Source: a virus
Virus record (IMG/VR): IMGVR_UViG_3300027733_000105
Span: 1-39,567 of that record
Strand: one strand, 5' to 3'
Length of the DNA stretch: 39,567 nucleotides
Shown here: positions 17,492 to 22,920 of the stretch, one piece after another
Layout of the letters: every line of letters starts with the position of its first letter
How positions within the stretch are numbered: position 1 is the stretch's first letter
Notes under the pieces: model-generated
What the model was told of the DNA's origin: nothing
The model's input: only the letters and a program-made list of their open reading frames with translations
Database searches by the model: none
Translations under genes and position numbers: made by a program

Positions 17492-19360
17492 TTAGATGAA
17501 TTGTTTCTTTTGGTCTTGTTGTGCTTCTAGCAGGTCTTCTATATTTACTACTGCGCGTTTACTTAACTCTGCCCTAGACAAAAATGGGTTTTTCATATGG
17601 TGTACGTTGTTGTTACCATAATTGATAATCTCTCTTGCTCTAATCTCACAGAACCAAAGAGCCATCACCATATCTGTCTTACCTTTTGTGGTGGGCGACC
17701 AAGTAACTAACTGCTCAATCATTGACTTGATGTTCTCAGTCTGGTCACTCGGTAGATGTATTAAGTTATCTCGATGGTGTTTACCATCTTCCTGCTTAGT
17801 GCCAAACAAGGTGGACATAGATGCCACACCAAAGCCGGAATCCCATTTATTATTACCAGTATGGTGTTCTCTTAATCTCACACCACGATTAGCTAGGTAT
17901 TGCCTGATACCTTCATCTTGAGTAAGGAAAGCCTGAAAGGCGTTCTTCTCAACTATCCACTCACTGGGTGCGTAGGTAACAGTCCAATCAAATATGATCT
18001 GGCGAATCTGGGCCGGAGTAGGCCGCGTAATTTTAATTGTGTCAACAATGTATCTCTTATATGTAGTGCGATCAATTGCATAGCAGACAACTGCGGTATC
18101 TCCTACCATAGCAGGATCTAATCCACATACCGTTACAAAACCATTGGTAGACTTAGGATGACCTGGATGACCAGGGGTCAATGGTCCAGACTTACGCATA
18201 CCATCAATAGAACCACGCACAGATACCGGATCAAAGATTGCATCATCGGATATATCTTGTTGCTGGTAAACTAAAGCCCAAGTAGATGTATCCATCTGCT
18301 GGCGTTCATTCCACAAGTTTTGACCATTCCATCTAGGATATAGTCCAGTCTCTGGGTGTTTATCTTCTTCGGTCTGTCCATCAAAAGGTGCATCGGTATA
18401 AGGCCAAAGAGTTTCCCACTTAGCAGGATCATCATCTGTTTGAAGTAGAGCTGGCATAGCCAGGTAAGTCCAAGGAACTATTCCGCCAGGGTAGCGATCT
18501 TCGTTGCGTAGCTCACGATACAGATCAATAGCAGATACGCGGGTACCGACAATAATTAATTTACCGGTAGGGTTGAGACGGGATCTAACATCCTGGTTCA
18601 ACCATTTAATCTGGCGTTCAAAGTCATTAGCATTAGATAAGGTAACTGCGTCATCTACAATAATCATATCTGCACGTTTACCGTAGATCTGACCGCCGAT
18701 ACCAACGGCTTCTATATTGGGATCCTTCTCAGATGATTCCCGCAGTTCATCACCAAAGGTGACGCGAGTTGCCTGCCAAGAGGCACTCTTAGTGTTAAAC
18801 CCTACGCCAGCAGCGTAAGCTGCTTGTAAGTTTTCATACATAGGATGAGTCAGTCGTTGCTTGATGGCGTAGAGAAAGTCAGCAGCCAGACGTTGAGTCT
18901 GGGATACTATAAGTATTCTAAAGTTTGGGTTCTGGCAAAGCATCCAGGTTACATAGTCCACAGTGATAGTCATAGACTTCGCGTGGTTTGGTGGGATGTT
19001 TAATAAGATACGACTGGCTTGACCCTTTTCGTATTTCATAGCTGGATGGAGCCAAGATGGCTCACGTCCCTGGATCACATCTATTAAGTTCTTCTGATGT
19101 GGAAAAGTCTGGGAGTGCAAGAAGCGCTCCCTGAAAGATACGAAGTCTAGGTCCATTACATCTGTGGATGCAAAGACCTTATCCCGAAGTCCTAGCCTGG
19201 TGCGATCGGCTTTGTCTGCAAAAGCTCTATCGGTGCGCCGGTAGTATTCATATGACTTAATAGATTTGCCCGCAGATTTGCAAGCCTCTTCTACTGTCAT
19301 ACCTTCTGCCACGCAAGTTAAAATAATTCGCTTGGCTATGTCGGCTGTATTTTCAGCCAT
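17492..19360 (-). CDS. terL: Terminase large subunit with N-terminal helix-turn-helix
   Basis: The 622-aa motor protein packages and cuts phage DNA. Residues 1-60 resemble the helix-turn-helix of small terminase or transposase-type proteins (MTVEEACKSAGKSIKSYEYY at 21-40). The ATPase follows, with a Walker A variant PPNHAKSM (123-130), adenine-side strands near 148-155 (RILIVSQ) and Walker B MIIVDD (232-237). The nuclease domain starts at GLDPAMVGD (413-421, metal-binding Asp415). ATG with AAGGAG site. No separate small terminase gene is visible, so the N-terminal HTH may take over DNA recognition. It is the first gene of the late unit and its ATG is 10 bp from two DnaA boxes. Confidence 0.93.
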   Translation of the reverse strand: MAENTADIAKRIILTCVAEGMTVEEACKSAGKSIKSYEYYRRTDRAFADKADRTRLGLRDKVFASTDVMDLDFVSFRERFLHSQTFPHQKNLIDVIQGREPSWLHPAMKYEKGQASRILLNIPPNHAKSMTITVDYVTWMLCQNPNFRILIVSQTQRLAADFLYAIKQRLTHPMYENLQAAYAAGVGFNTKSASWQATRVTFGDELRESSEKDPNIEAVGIGGQIYGKRADMIIVDDAVTLSNANDFERQIKWLNQDVRSRLNPTGKLIIVGTRVSAIDLYRELRNEDRYPGGIVPWTYLAMPALLQTDDDPAKWETLWPYTDAPFDGQTEEDKHPETGLYPRWNGQNLWNERQQMDTSTWALVYQQQDISDDAIFDPVSVRGSIDGMRKSGPLTPGHPGHPKSTNGFVTVCGLDPAMVGDTAVVCYAIDRTTYKRYIVDTIKITRPTPAQIRQIIFDWTVTYAPSEWIVEKNAFQAFLTQDEGIRQYLANRGVRLREHHTGNNKWDSGFGVASMSTLFGTKQEDGKHHRDNLIHLPSDQTENIKSMIEQLVTWSPTTKGKTDMVMALWFCEIRAREIINYGNNNVHHMKNPFLSRAELSKRAVVNIEDLLEAQQDQKKQFI

Positions 19361-19369
19361 TAGTCTCCT

Positions 19370-19390
19370 TGTGGATAAACCTGTGGATAA
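19370..19390 (-). promoter_or_regulatory. Two perfect DnaA boxes
   Basis: TTATCCACA, the classic bacterial DnaA box, occurs twice on the minus strand (19378-19370 and 19390-19382), in direct orientation with 3 bp between. They are 10 bp upstream of the terminase ATG. They could load host DnaA at a phage origin or let DnaA regulate late transcription. Confidence 0.75.
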
Positions 19391-19468
19391 CCGGCTGCAA
19401 TTAGTTTTGCACCAGAGGGAAAATGGCTACAGAGGGATCATTGGAAAAATGATATAGCTATCCGCACT

Positions 19469-19487
19469 AAAAAACGCCGGAGGCGTT
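19469..19487 (-). terminator. Left-facing intrinsic terminator in the late leader
   Basis: On the minus strand AACGCC (19487-19482) pairs with GGCGTT (19478-19473) around a 3-nt loop and is followed directly by a T-run (19474-19469). It stands about 110 bp before the terminase ATG, so leftward transcripts starting to its right would stop before the late genes unless antiterminated. Confidence 0.7.
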
Positions 19488-19517
19488 ATTAGGGGTTATT
19501 ACCTCCTACGCCATAGG

Positions 19518-19638
19518 GGCTACGGAGGTTACACCGTAGTAGCCTTAATCGGGGGCTACAGCCCCAATCGTTACACTTCTGGGGCGTTCCGCCCCCTACT
19601 TATACTAAGGCGGGAAAAATACCCTATTTCCCGCTTTT
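19518..19638. other. Row of four hairpins
   Basis: Four inverted repeats follow each other. TACGG/CCGTA with flanking GGC/GCC spans 19518-19544. GGGGC/GCCCC has a TACA loop (19552-19565). GGGGCG/CGCCCC has a TTC loop (19581-19595). GCGGGAAA/TTTCCCGC is followed by TTTT (19610-19638). The last looks like a weak right-facing terminator. Together with 19469-19487 this makes five structured elements in 170 bp. Confidence 0.65.
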
Positions 19639-19657
19639 GGAAAATAAATCTTTAGAA

Positions 19658-19673
19658 TGTGATGTAACTCACT
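19658..19673. promoter_or_regulatory. CRP/GlxR-like palindrome
   Basis: TGTGA (19658-19662), 6 bases, TCACT (19669-19673) matches the CRP-family consensus TGTGA-N6-TCACA at 9 of 10 positions. It lies in the AT-rich part of the control region. Actinobacterial CRP homologues (GlxR, Crp) recognise this motif. Binding here is untested and such a match can arise by chance. Confidence 0.35.
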
Positions 19674-19788
19674 ATCTAAATACGGACATAGTAGTACATA
19701 CAGCCCCCCCATTTAGTGTAGATATTTATTGTGGGAGTACCGCACAGGGCTACGCACAATTCAACAATAGGCGGGTCGTTGCCGGTAG

Positions 19789-19942
19789 GCGGGGCGGTAT
19801 TTTTTGGCGGTAATGCGGGGCGGTACGGGGCAGATCGGGGCGGATCGGTGGCGATCGGTAAGAATAAAGAGCGGGGCGGGCAGGCTATCCGGCAAGGCTC
19901 CCCCGTTAAGTAATAGCTACCTGACAAGGTAACGCGGGGCGG
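19789..19942 (+). repeat. G-rich short repeats (iteron-like)
   Basis: The 9-mer GCGGGGCGG occurs four times (19789, 19815, 19871, 19934). Between copies two and three, GATCGG recurs at exact 10-bp steps (19833, 19843, 19853), one per DNA helical turn. The repeats fit iterons for an initiator protein or packed regulator sites. The G-tracts could also form quadruplexes. Confidence 0.6.
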
Positions 19943-19998
19943 ATCTCCTCCTCCTTCTACCCTTCAACAAGGCGCGGATATTGATCCTCCTCCGATAG

Positions 19999-20027
19999 TT
20001 GAACTCTCACCGGATATGCTCTACCCT
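19999..20027 (+). promoter_or_regulatory. Early promoter P1
   Basis: TTGAAC (19999-20004), a 17-bp spacer, TACCCT (20022-20027). It shares design with P2 and P3 (TTGANY, 17 bp, TASCCT) and lies 42 bp before the first early gene. A TANNNT -10 with a TTGA -35 suits a sigma-70-type holoenzyme of an actinobacterium. Confidence 0.65.
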
Positions 20028-20056
20028 GATCCTAGTGAGAGATCCTCTCTCATAAG

Positions 20057-20065
20057 TAAGGGGTA
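20057..20065 (+). promoter_or_regulatory. Ribosome-binding motif TAAGGGGTA, copy 1
   Basis: Exact 9-mer 4 bases before the ATG of 20070-20471. It recurs four more times before early genes and differs from the AAGGAG sites used by the late genes. Confidence 0.75.
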
Positions 20066-20069
20066 AATA

Positions 20070-20471
20070 ATGAGCCAAAAACTAGAAGAGATCGGCCTAG
20101 CGTTAAGAGATCTAAACGCGCCACGATCAAGAAGAGAAGAGATCAAGCAGGAGCGCGAGAGATCCCGCGCCTATTTATTAGAGCTATTCAACGCGCAAGA
20201 GATCCCTACCGTGTCCACTATTATTCGCCACGTTAGCTCCTCCGGTATGTCTAGGGATATCTCCCTAGTGAGCGTTAATGATCGCGGGCAGATAGTTAAT
20301 CTCGCGTGGCATATAGATAAGGTCTGCACCGTCGGAGCGTTGAAGGAGCGCAACGGTTCGCGGGTTATCCGCGTTAATGGCGCGGGTATGGATATGGGGT
20401 TCCATATTGTCTACTCTCTCTCCTCCGTACTTTACGGGGACGGCTATAAGCTCCGGCAAGAGTGGATATAA
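20070..20471 (+). CDS. Conserved phage protein with GMDMGFH motif
   Basis: The 133-aa protein has a charged helical N-terminus (1-45), then IIRHVSSSGMSRDISLVSV (about 50-68) and GAGMDMGFHIVYSLSSVLY (about 103-121). The pair of motifs RHVSxSGMSR and GxGMDMGFxxVYxLSxxLY defines a widespread small phage and prophage family of unknown function. It is the first gene of the early unit, served by P1, where host-takeover proteins usually sit. The base composition is rich in GATC (seven sites in 402 bp). Confidence 0.75.
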   Translation: MSQKLEEIGLALRDLNAPRSRREEIKQERERSRAYLLELFNAQEIPTVSTIIRHVSSSGMSRDISLVSVNDRGQIVNLAWHIDKVCTVGALKERNGSRVIRVNGAGMDMGFHIVYSLSSVLYGDGYKLRQEWI

Positions 20472-20570
20472 ATAGCTATTTATTAGCGCGGGAGGGCAGA
20501 CCCTACCGGAGGCGCAACGCCTCCCTCGCGCACTATCTGGCAAGGAGCCGGATTAGATAAGGGGTAGAAG
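20472..20570 (+). promoter_or_regulatory. Structured leader between early genes
   Basis: GGAGGCG (20508-20514) pairs perfectly with CGCCTCC (20518-20524) around CAA. Flanking GCGCG (20486-20490) and CGCGC (20527-20531) can extend the stem. The leader ends with a TAAGGGGTA ribosome motif. I see no -35/-10 pair, so this is probably an RNA processing or translation-control leader. Confidence 0.5.
20558..20566 (+). promoter_or_regulatory. Ribosome-binding motif TAAGGGGTA, copy 2
   Basis: Exact 9-mer 4 bases before the ATG at 20571. It is the main reason for accepting the 48-aa gene that follows. Confidence 0.7.
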
Positions 20571-20717
20571 ATGATAGTAGAGAGAGTGCGCCATTCTGGC
20601 GCGATAGTAATCTCCGATCTAATCGGAGGGTATCTCGTAACGCGATCCTATTACGGCTACACGCGACGCGACGCCATCCGCCTATTTAAGGAGAGAGAGG
20701 GGGCGGGAGATGAATAG
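20571..20717 (+). CDS. Small early protein, unknown
   Basis: A 48-aa frame (MIVERVRHSGAIVISDLIGG) ending TAG at 20717, with the repeated ribosome motif upstream. The protein has a short beta-type N-terminus and an Arg-rich helix (GYTRRDAIRLFKEREG). It overlaps the next gene by 8 bp. No family recognised; a small DNA- or protein-binding role is possible. Confidence 0.65.
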   Translation: MIVERVRHSGAIVISDLIGGYLVTRSYYGYTRRDAIRLFKEREGAGDE

Positions 20718-20841
20718 ATCTCTAACGATCCTCACCCTATCTCTAGGTTATGCGGTAGTGATCCCGCTATTGATATCTATGGCGAGGGAGTTCCATCGAG
20801 AGGGTATGGCAAGAATTAAAGCGGGAGAGGGGAGGGGCTAA
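20710..20841 (+). CDS. Tiny membrane protein
   Basis: The 43-aa frame (MNRSLTILTLSLGYAVVIPL start) has one transmembrane helix at about residues 4-24, then a basic, Gly-rich tail. It is translated from an ATG inside the end of the previous gene. Early membrane peptides of phages often alter the host envelope or exclude other phages, but nothing specific can be read here. Confidence 0.6.
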   Translation: MNRSLTILTLSLGYAVVIPLLISMAREFHREGMARIKAGEGRG

Positions 20842-20843
20842 CT

Positions 20844-20945
20844 GTGAGCGCGATCAAGAATTACTTTATGGATATTTATGAGATGGATATGGATCAATTG
20901 ATGGATCTAGTAGGAGATGGAGATCCAGAAGGGATCTTAGGTTAA
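20844..20945 (+). CDS. Tiny acidic protein
   Basis: A 33-aa frame starting GTG (SAIKNYFMDIYEMDMDQLMD after the start residue) and ending TAA at 20945. GAGGGG lies 7-8 bases before the GTG. The peptide is acidic and helical. The following promoter dyad begins 7 bp after its stop. Small size limits confidence. Confidence 0.5.
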   Translation: MSAIKNYFMDIYEMDMDQLMDLVGDGDPEGILG

Positions 20946-20969
20946 GCCTACACGCTCCTTCTCCGGTAG

Positions 20970-20998
20970 TTGACTATCGGAGGAGGGGAGCGTAGCCT
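20970..20998 (+). promoter_or_regulatory. Early promoter P2 inside paired dyads
   Basis: TTGACT (20970-20975), 17 bp, TAGCCT (20993-20998). The -35 is centred in an inverted repeat: CTCCGGTAG (20961-20969) pairs with CTATCGGAG (20974-20982) leaving TTGA as the loop, extended by CGCTCC/GGAGCG (20953-20958/20987-20992). A second repeat, CGTAGC/GCTACG (20991-20996/21003-21008), covers the -10. It serves the clamp-like gene. Confidence 0.75.
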
Positions 20999-21041
20999 TA
21001 ACGCTACGATCCTCTTCCAGATAGGGAGAGGGCGATAACCA

Positions 21042-21050
21042 TAAGGGGTA
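21042..21050 (+). promoter_or_regulatory. Ribosome-binding motif TAAGGGGTA, copy 3
   Basis: Exact 9-mer 4 bases before the ATG of the clamp-like gene at 21055. Confidence 0.75.
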
Positions 21051-21054
21051 AACT

Positions 21055-21660
21055 ATGAATGATACTATGCAAGAGAGTAAGAAGGCTACCGATACTATTA
21101 GCGTGAAGGCTACGGTATTAAGAGAAGTATTAGAAGGGGCAGGATTACACGCGAGTAAGGATAGTAGCCTTCCCACGCTTAACGCGGTAAATATAGAAGC
21201 GGGAGAGGGCAAGATAATCGCTCGCGCTACCGATAGGTATCGCTTAATTAAGGGAGAAGTAGCGGGAGAGGGAGATCTATCCTCTAGCCTTATCCCACTA
21301 TTAGATATTAAGCGTGTTATCACGCTAATTAAGGAGGAGAAGTGGGAGCGGGAAGTTCAATTATCCCGCGTAGGAGATCTCCTAAGTGTTACCTATAACT
21401 CTAATACACTTACGATCCTTCTATGCTCCGGTACCTTCCCGCCTAGCGATCACCTATTCCCCGATATCAGTAATCCTTCACCTATCGGTGAAGTAATGCT
21501 TAATCCGGCTCTACTGGCAGATTATGGCAAGATAGCTGGCAAGAAGGAGGGAATTAAGTTGATCTTTTCTGGAGCCGGTAAGGCGATTACCGTAGAATTA
21601 CCTGAAAATAAGAATATCAAGTGGAGCGCGTTGATTATGCCTATGAGAATATCCTCTTAG
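21055..21660 (+). CDS. DNA polymerase III beta-clamp-like protein (two-domain)
   Basis: The 201-aa protein resembles the bacterial sliding clamp. SLPTLNAVNIEAGEGKIIA then ATDRYRL (about 38-64) matches the conserved start of a clamp domain, and SALIMPMRIS (190-199) matches the C-terminal signature of DnaN. A full bacterial clamp has three domains in about 370 residues; this one has room for two. It could form a PCNA-like trimer of two-domain subunits, or bind and redirect host clamp-loader or polymerase. It has its own promoter and ribosome motif. Because no DNA polymerase is seen in the window, it may recruit host Pol III to phage DNA. Confidence 0.75.
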   Translation: MNDTMQESKKATDTISVKATVLREVLEGAGLHASKDSSLPTLNAVNIEAGEGKIIARATDRYRLIKGEVAGEGDLSSSLIPLLDIKRVITLIKEEKWEREVQLSRVGDLLSVTYNSNTLTILLCSGTFPPSDHLFPDISNPSPIGEVMLNPALLADYGKIAGKKEGIKLIFSGAGKAITVELPENKNIKWSALIMPMRISS

Positions 21661-21744
21661 CGCGGGAATATCTTTCACTAGAGAGATCTAGTGGAGGGTA
21701 TTCTCCTTCTAATAGTTAGCTGGAGAATAGATAAGGGGTAAATA
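21661..21744 (+). promoter_or_regulatory. Leader RNA with two exclusive hairpins
   Basis: CACTAG (21676-21681) pairs with CTAGTG (21688-21693), extended by GAATA (21666-21670) with TATTC (21699-21703). The same TATTC is part of TATTCTCC (21699-21706), which can instead pair with GGAGAATA (21722-21729) next to the ribosome motif at 21732. The two folds exclude each other, the usual logic of an RNA switch or attenuator. No promoter pair is seen. Confidence 0.45.
21732..21740 (+). promoter_or_regulatory. Ribosome-binding motif TAAGGGGTA, copy 4
   Basis: Exact 9-mer 4 bases before the ATG at 21745. Confidence 0.75.
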
Positions 21745-21957
21745 ATGAGTAATGAATACTGGAATAAGTATTATACCTCCCTAGTAGGAGCGAGAATACT
21801 CGCCTATTGCGGTATGGAGGGAGAGGAGGGAGAAGGCTTCCCTACCTTCACCGTTAGGTTCGCTAATGGAGATACGGGGCAGATCGAGATCTCCCAAGAT
21901 CCAGAAGGTAATGGCGGAGGGTTTATTTTTGGACTTCTAGCTCCGGAGCGTGTCTAA
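21745..21957 (+). CDS. Small early protein, unknown
   Basis: A 70-aa protein (MSNEYWNKYYTSLVGARILA) with an acidic middle and a beta-type second half (FPTFTVRFANGDTGQIEISQ). The length and the strand pattern with a GD turn suggest a small beta-barrel, but I cannot name a family. It is coupled to the next gene by TAATG. Confidence 0.7.
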   Translation: MSNEYWNKYYTSLVGARILAYCGMEGEEGEGFPTFTVRFANGDTGQIEISQDPEGNGGGFIFGLLAPERV

Positions 21958-22292
21958 TGGAGATAATTCACGATCATATAAGTAATGACGCTCACCGTAA
22001 GATCACCGATACCTATACTCTAGGAGCCTATCGCGTGAAGGTTTACACTTATCACGATAAGAATAAGAAGGCTTACTGGAGCATTATCAGCGAGTGTACC
22101 GTTGAACCTAGTGGCACTACGGGGATCTACTTCGAGAAGTCTAGACCGCAGATAGATCTTAATAAGCTAATCAATAGTGCTATCGCGAGCCGGTATAACT
22201 ATCAGCACCTAATCTCTCACCATAATAAGGCTCTTCATATGGTTAGAGAGCTAATAGATCAACTACTGGAGAAGGAGAAGGTAAGCGCATAA
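21957..22292 (+). CDS. Early protein, unknown
   Basis: The 111-aa protein (MEIIHDHISNDAHRKITDTY) has a beta-type first half with Tyr and His (GAYRVKVYTYHDKNKKAYWS) and a helical second half (ASRYNYQHLISHHNKALHMV). It shares a base with the preceding stop and ends before promoter P3. Family not recognised. Confidence 0.65.
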   Translation: MEIIHDHISNDAHRKITDTYTLGAYRVKVYTYHDKNKKAYWSIISECTVEPSGTTGIYFEKSRPQIDLNKLINSAIASRYNYQHLISHHNKALHMVRELIDQLLEKEKVSA

Positions 22293-22316
22293 GATTACAC
22301 GCTAGGGCTAGGGTAG

Positions 22317-22345
22317 TTGATTATCCTAGCCTTAGAGCGTAGCCT
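22317..22345 (+). promoter_or_regulatory. Early promoter P3 inside paired dyads
   Basis: TTGATT (22317-22322), 17 bp, TAGCCT (22340-22345). As in P2 the TTGA is the loop of a hairpin: GGCTAGGGTAG (22306-22316) pairs with TTATCCTAGCC (22321-22331). The second dyad CGTAGCC/GGTTACG (22338-22344/22349-22355) covers the -10. The stems differ from P2 in sequence but keep pairing. Confidence 0.75.
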
Positions 22346-22390
22346 TATGGTTACGACCAGCTCCCAGAGAGGGAGAGGGAGAGATCAGAG

Positions 22391-22399
22391 TAAGGGGTA
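22391..22399 (+). promoter_or_regulatory. Ribosome-binding motif TAAGGGGTA, copy 5
   Basis: Exact 9-mer 3 bases before the ATG at 22403, supporting the short gene that follows. Confidence 0.75.
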
Positions 22400-22402
22400 G
22401 AT

Positions 22403-22558
22403 ATGAATACTTATAGGTTCAGCGTAGAGAAGTATTATGTAGTTAAGGCGATTAGCTTTGATGAAGCGGTCGAACTACTTAATGATAAGAATGAATATAC
22501 CTATCTGGTAAATGAAGAGTGGCAACTATTAAGTGAAGAAGAGGAAGTGAGTGCGTAA
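22403..22558 (+). CDS. Small early protein, unknown
   Basis: A 51-aa frame (MNTYRFSVEKYYVVKAISFD) with an acidic end (EEEEVSA). The layout of a short strand pair followed by a helix (FDEAVELLNDKN) resembles the 62-aa protein at 28092-28280. It is the first gene after P3 and is joined to the next by TAATG. Confidence 0.65.
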   Translation: MNTYRFSVEKYYVVKAISFDEAVELLNDKNEYTYLVNEEWQLLSEEEEVSA

Positions 22559-22725
22559 TGGGAGAACTAGAGCAATTCTTAATCGTAGAAGCAGAGTGGG
22601 TGTTGGAGAGATTAAGCACCGGCACAGAGAGTAACGACCGTAATTACTACCAGGGCAGACTAGATCAGCTCGCACAAGTGAGGCGATTATTAAACCTACC
22701 GCAAGTAATGAGAGAGAGGGTATAA
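22558..22725 (+). CDS. Small helical early protein, unknown
   Basis: The 55-aa frame (MGELEQFLIVEAEWVLERLS) is almost entirely helical, with the segment YYQGRLDQLAQVRRLLNLP. It looks like a small helical-hairpin protein that could bind a host partner. It starts at the TAATG overlap with the previous gene and ends 3 bp before the next. Confidence 0.65.
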   Translation: MGELEQFLIVEAEWVLERLSTGTESNDRNYYQGRLDQLAQVRRLLNLPQVMRERV

Positions 22726-22728
22726 GTA

Positions 22729-22920
22729 ATGAGTGAGCAACAATTTGGCTTAATCGTAGTAATAGAGCGCGGGGAGAAGTGGAGTAGCGTATCCATATTC
22801 GACCCGCTAGATGAAGCGTTGGATAAGTTACCGATCGCTACCGGAGAGGGTTCGCATTGGCGAACCGCTATGGGAGAGGCGTTAGGCAAGATCGAACTAC
22901 CGGAGAAGGAGGGCGAGTAA
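22729..22920 (+). CDS. Small early protein, unknown
   Basis: A 63-aa protein (MSEQQFGLIVVIERGEKWSS) with two beta strands followed by a helix (PLDEALDKLP), then SHWRTAMGEALGKIELPEKE. It is tightly packed with its neighbours. The family is not recognised. Confidence 0.65.
   Translation: MSEQQFGLIVVIERGEKWSSVSIFDPLDEALDKLPIATGEGSHWRTAMGEALGKIELPEKEGE

Larger units (their letters stand above)
19361..20069. other. Divergent control region, candidate replication origin
   Basis: About 700 bp separate the leftward terminase gene from the rightward early genes. I see no credible gene in it. From left to right it holds two perfect DnaA boxes, a left-facing terminator, four more hairpins, an AT-rich stretch (about 19625-19680) with a CRP-like dyad, G-rich short repeats, and the first early promoter. 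DnaA boxes, AT-rich DNA and iteron-like repeats at a transcription divergence are the usual elements of a theta-type origin. Origin function is inferred, not shown. Confidence 0.6.

Noticed and set aside
19400-19430. A leftward promoter directly before the terminase
   Set aside because: No acceptable hexamer pair found; TTGCAG near 19400 lacks a -10 at 16-18 bp.
19676-19927. Short open frames on both strands in the control region
   Set aside because: They consist of G-rich repeats, lack ribosome sites and give unbalanced Pro/Gly or Gly/Arg sequences.
20472-20570. A promoter in the second early gap
   Set aside because: No TTGA-type -35 at 17 bp from a TANNNT -10; only hairpins and the ribosome motif are seen.
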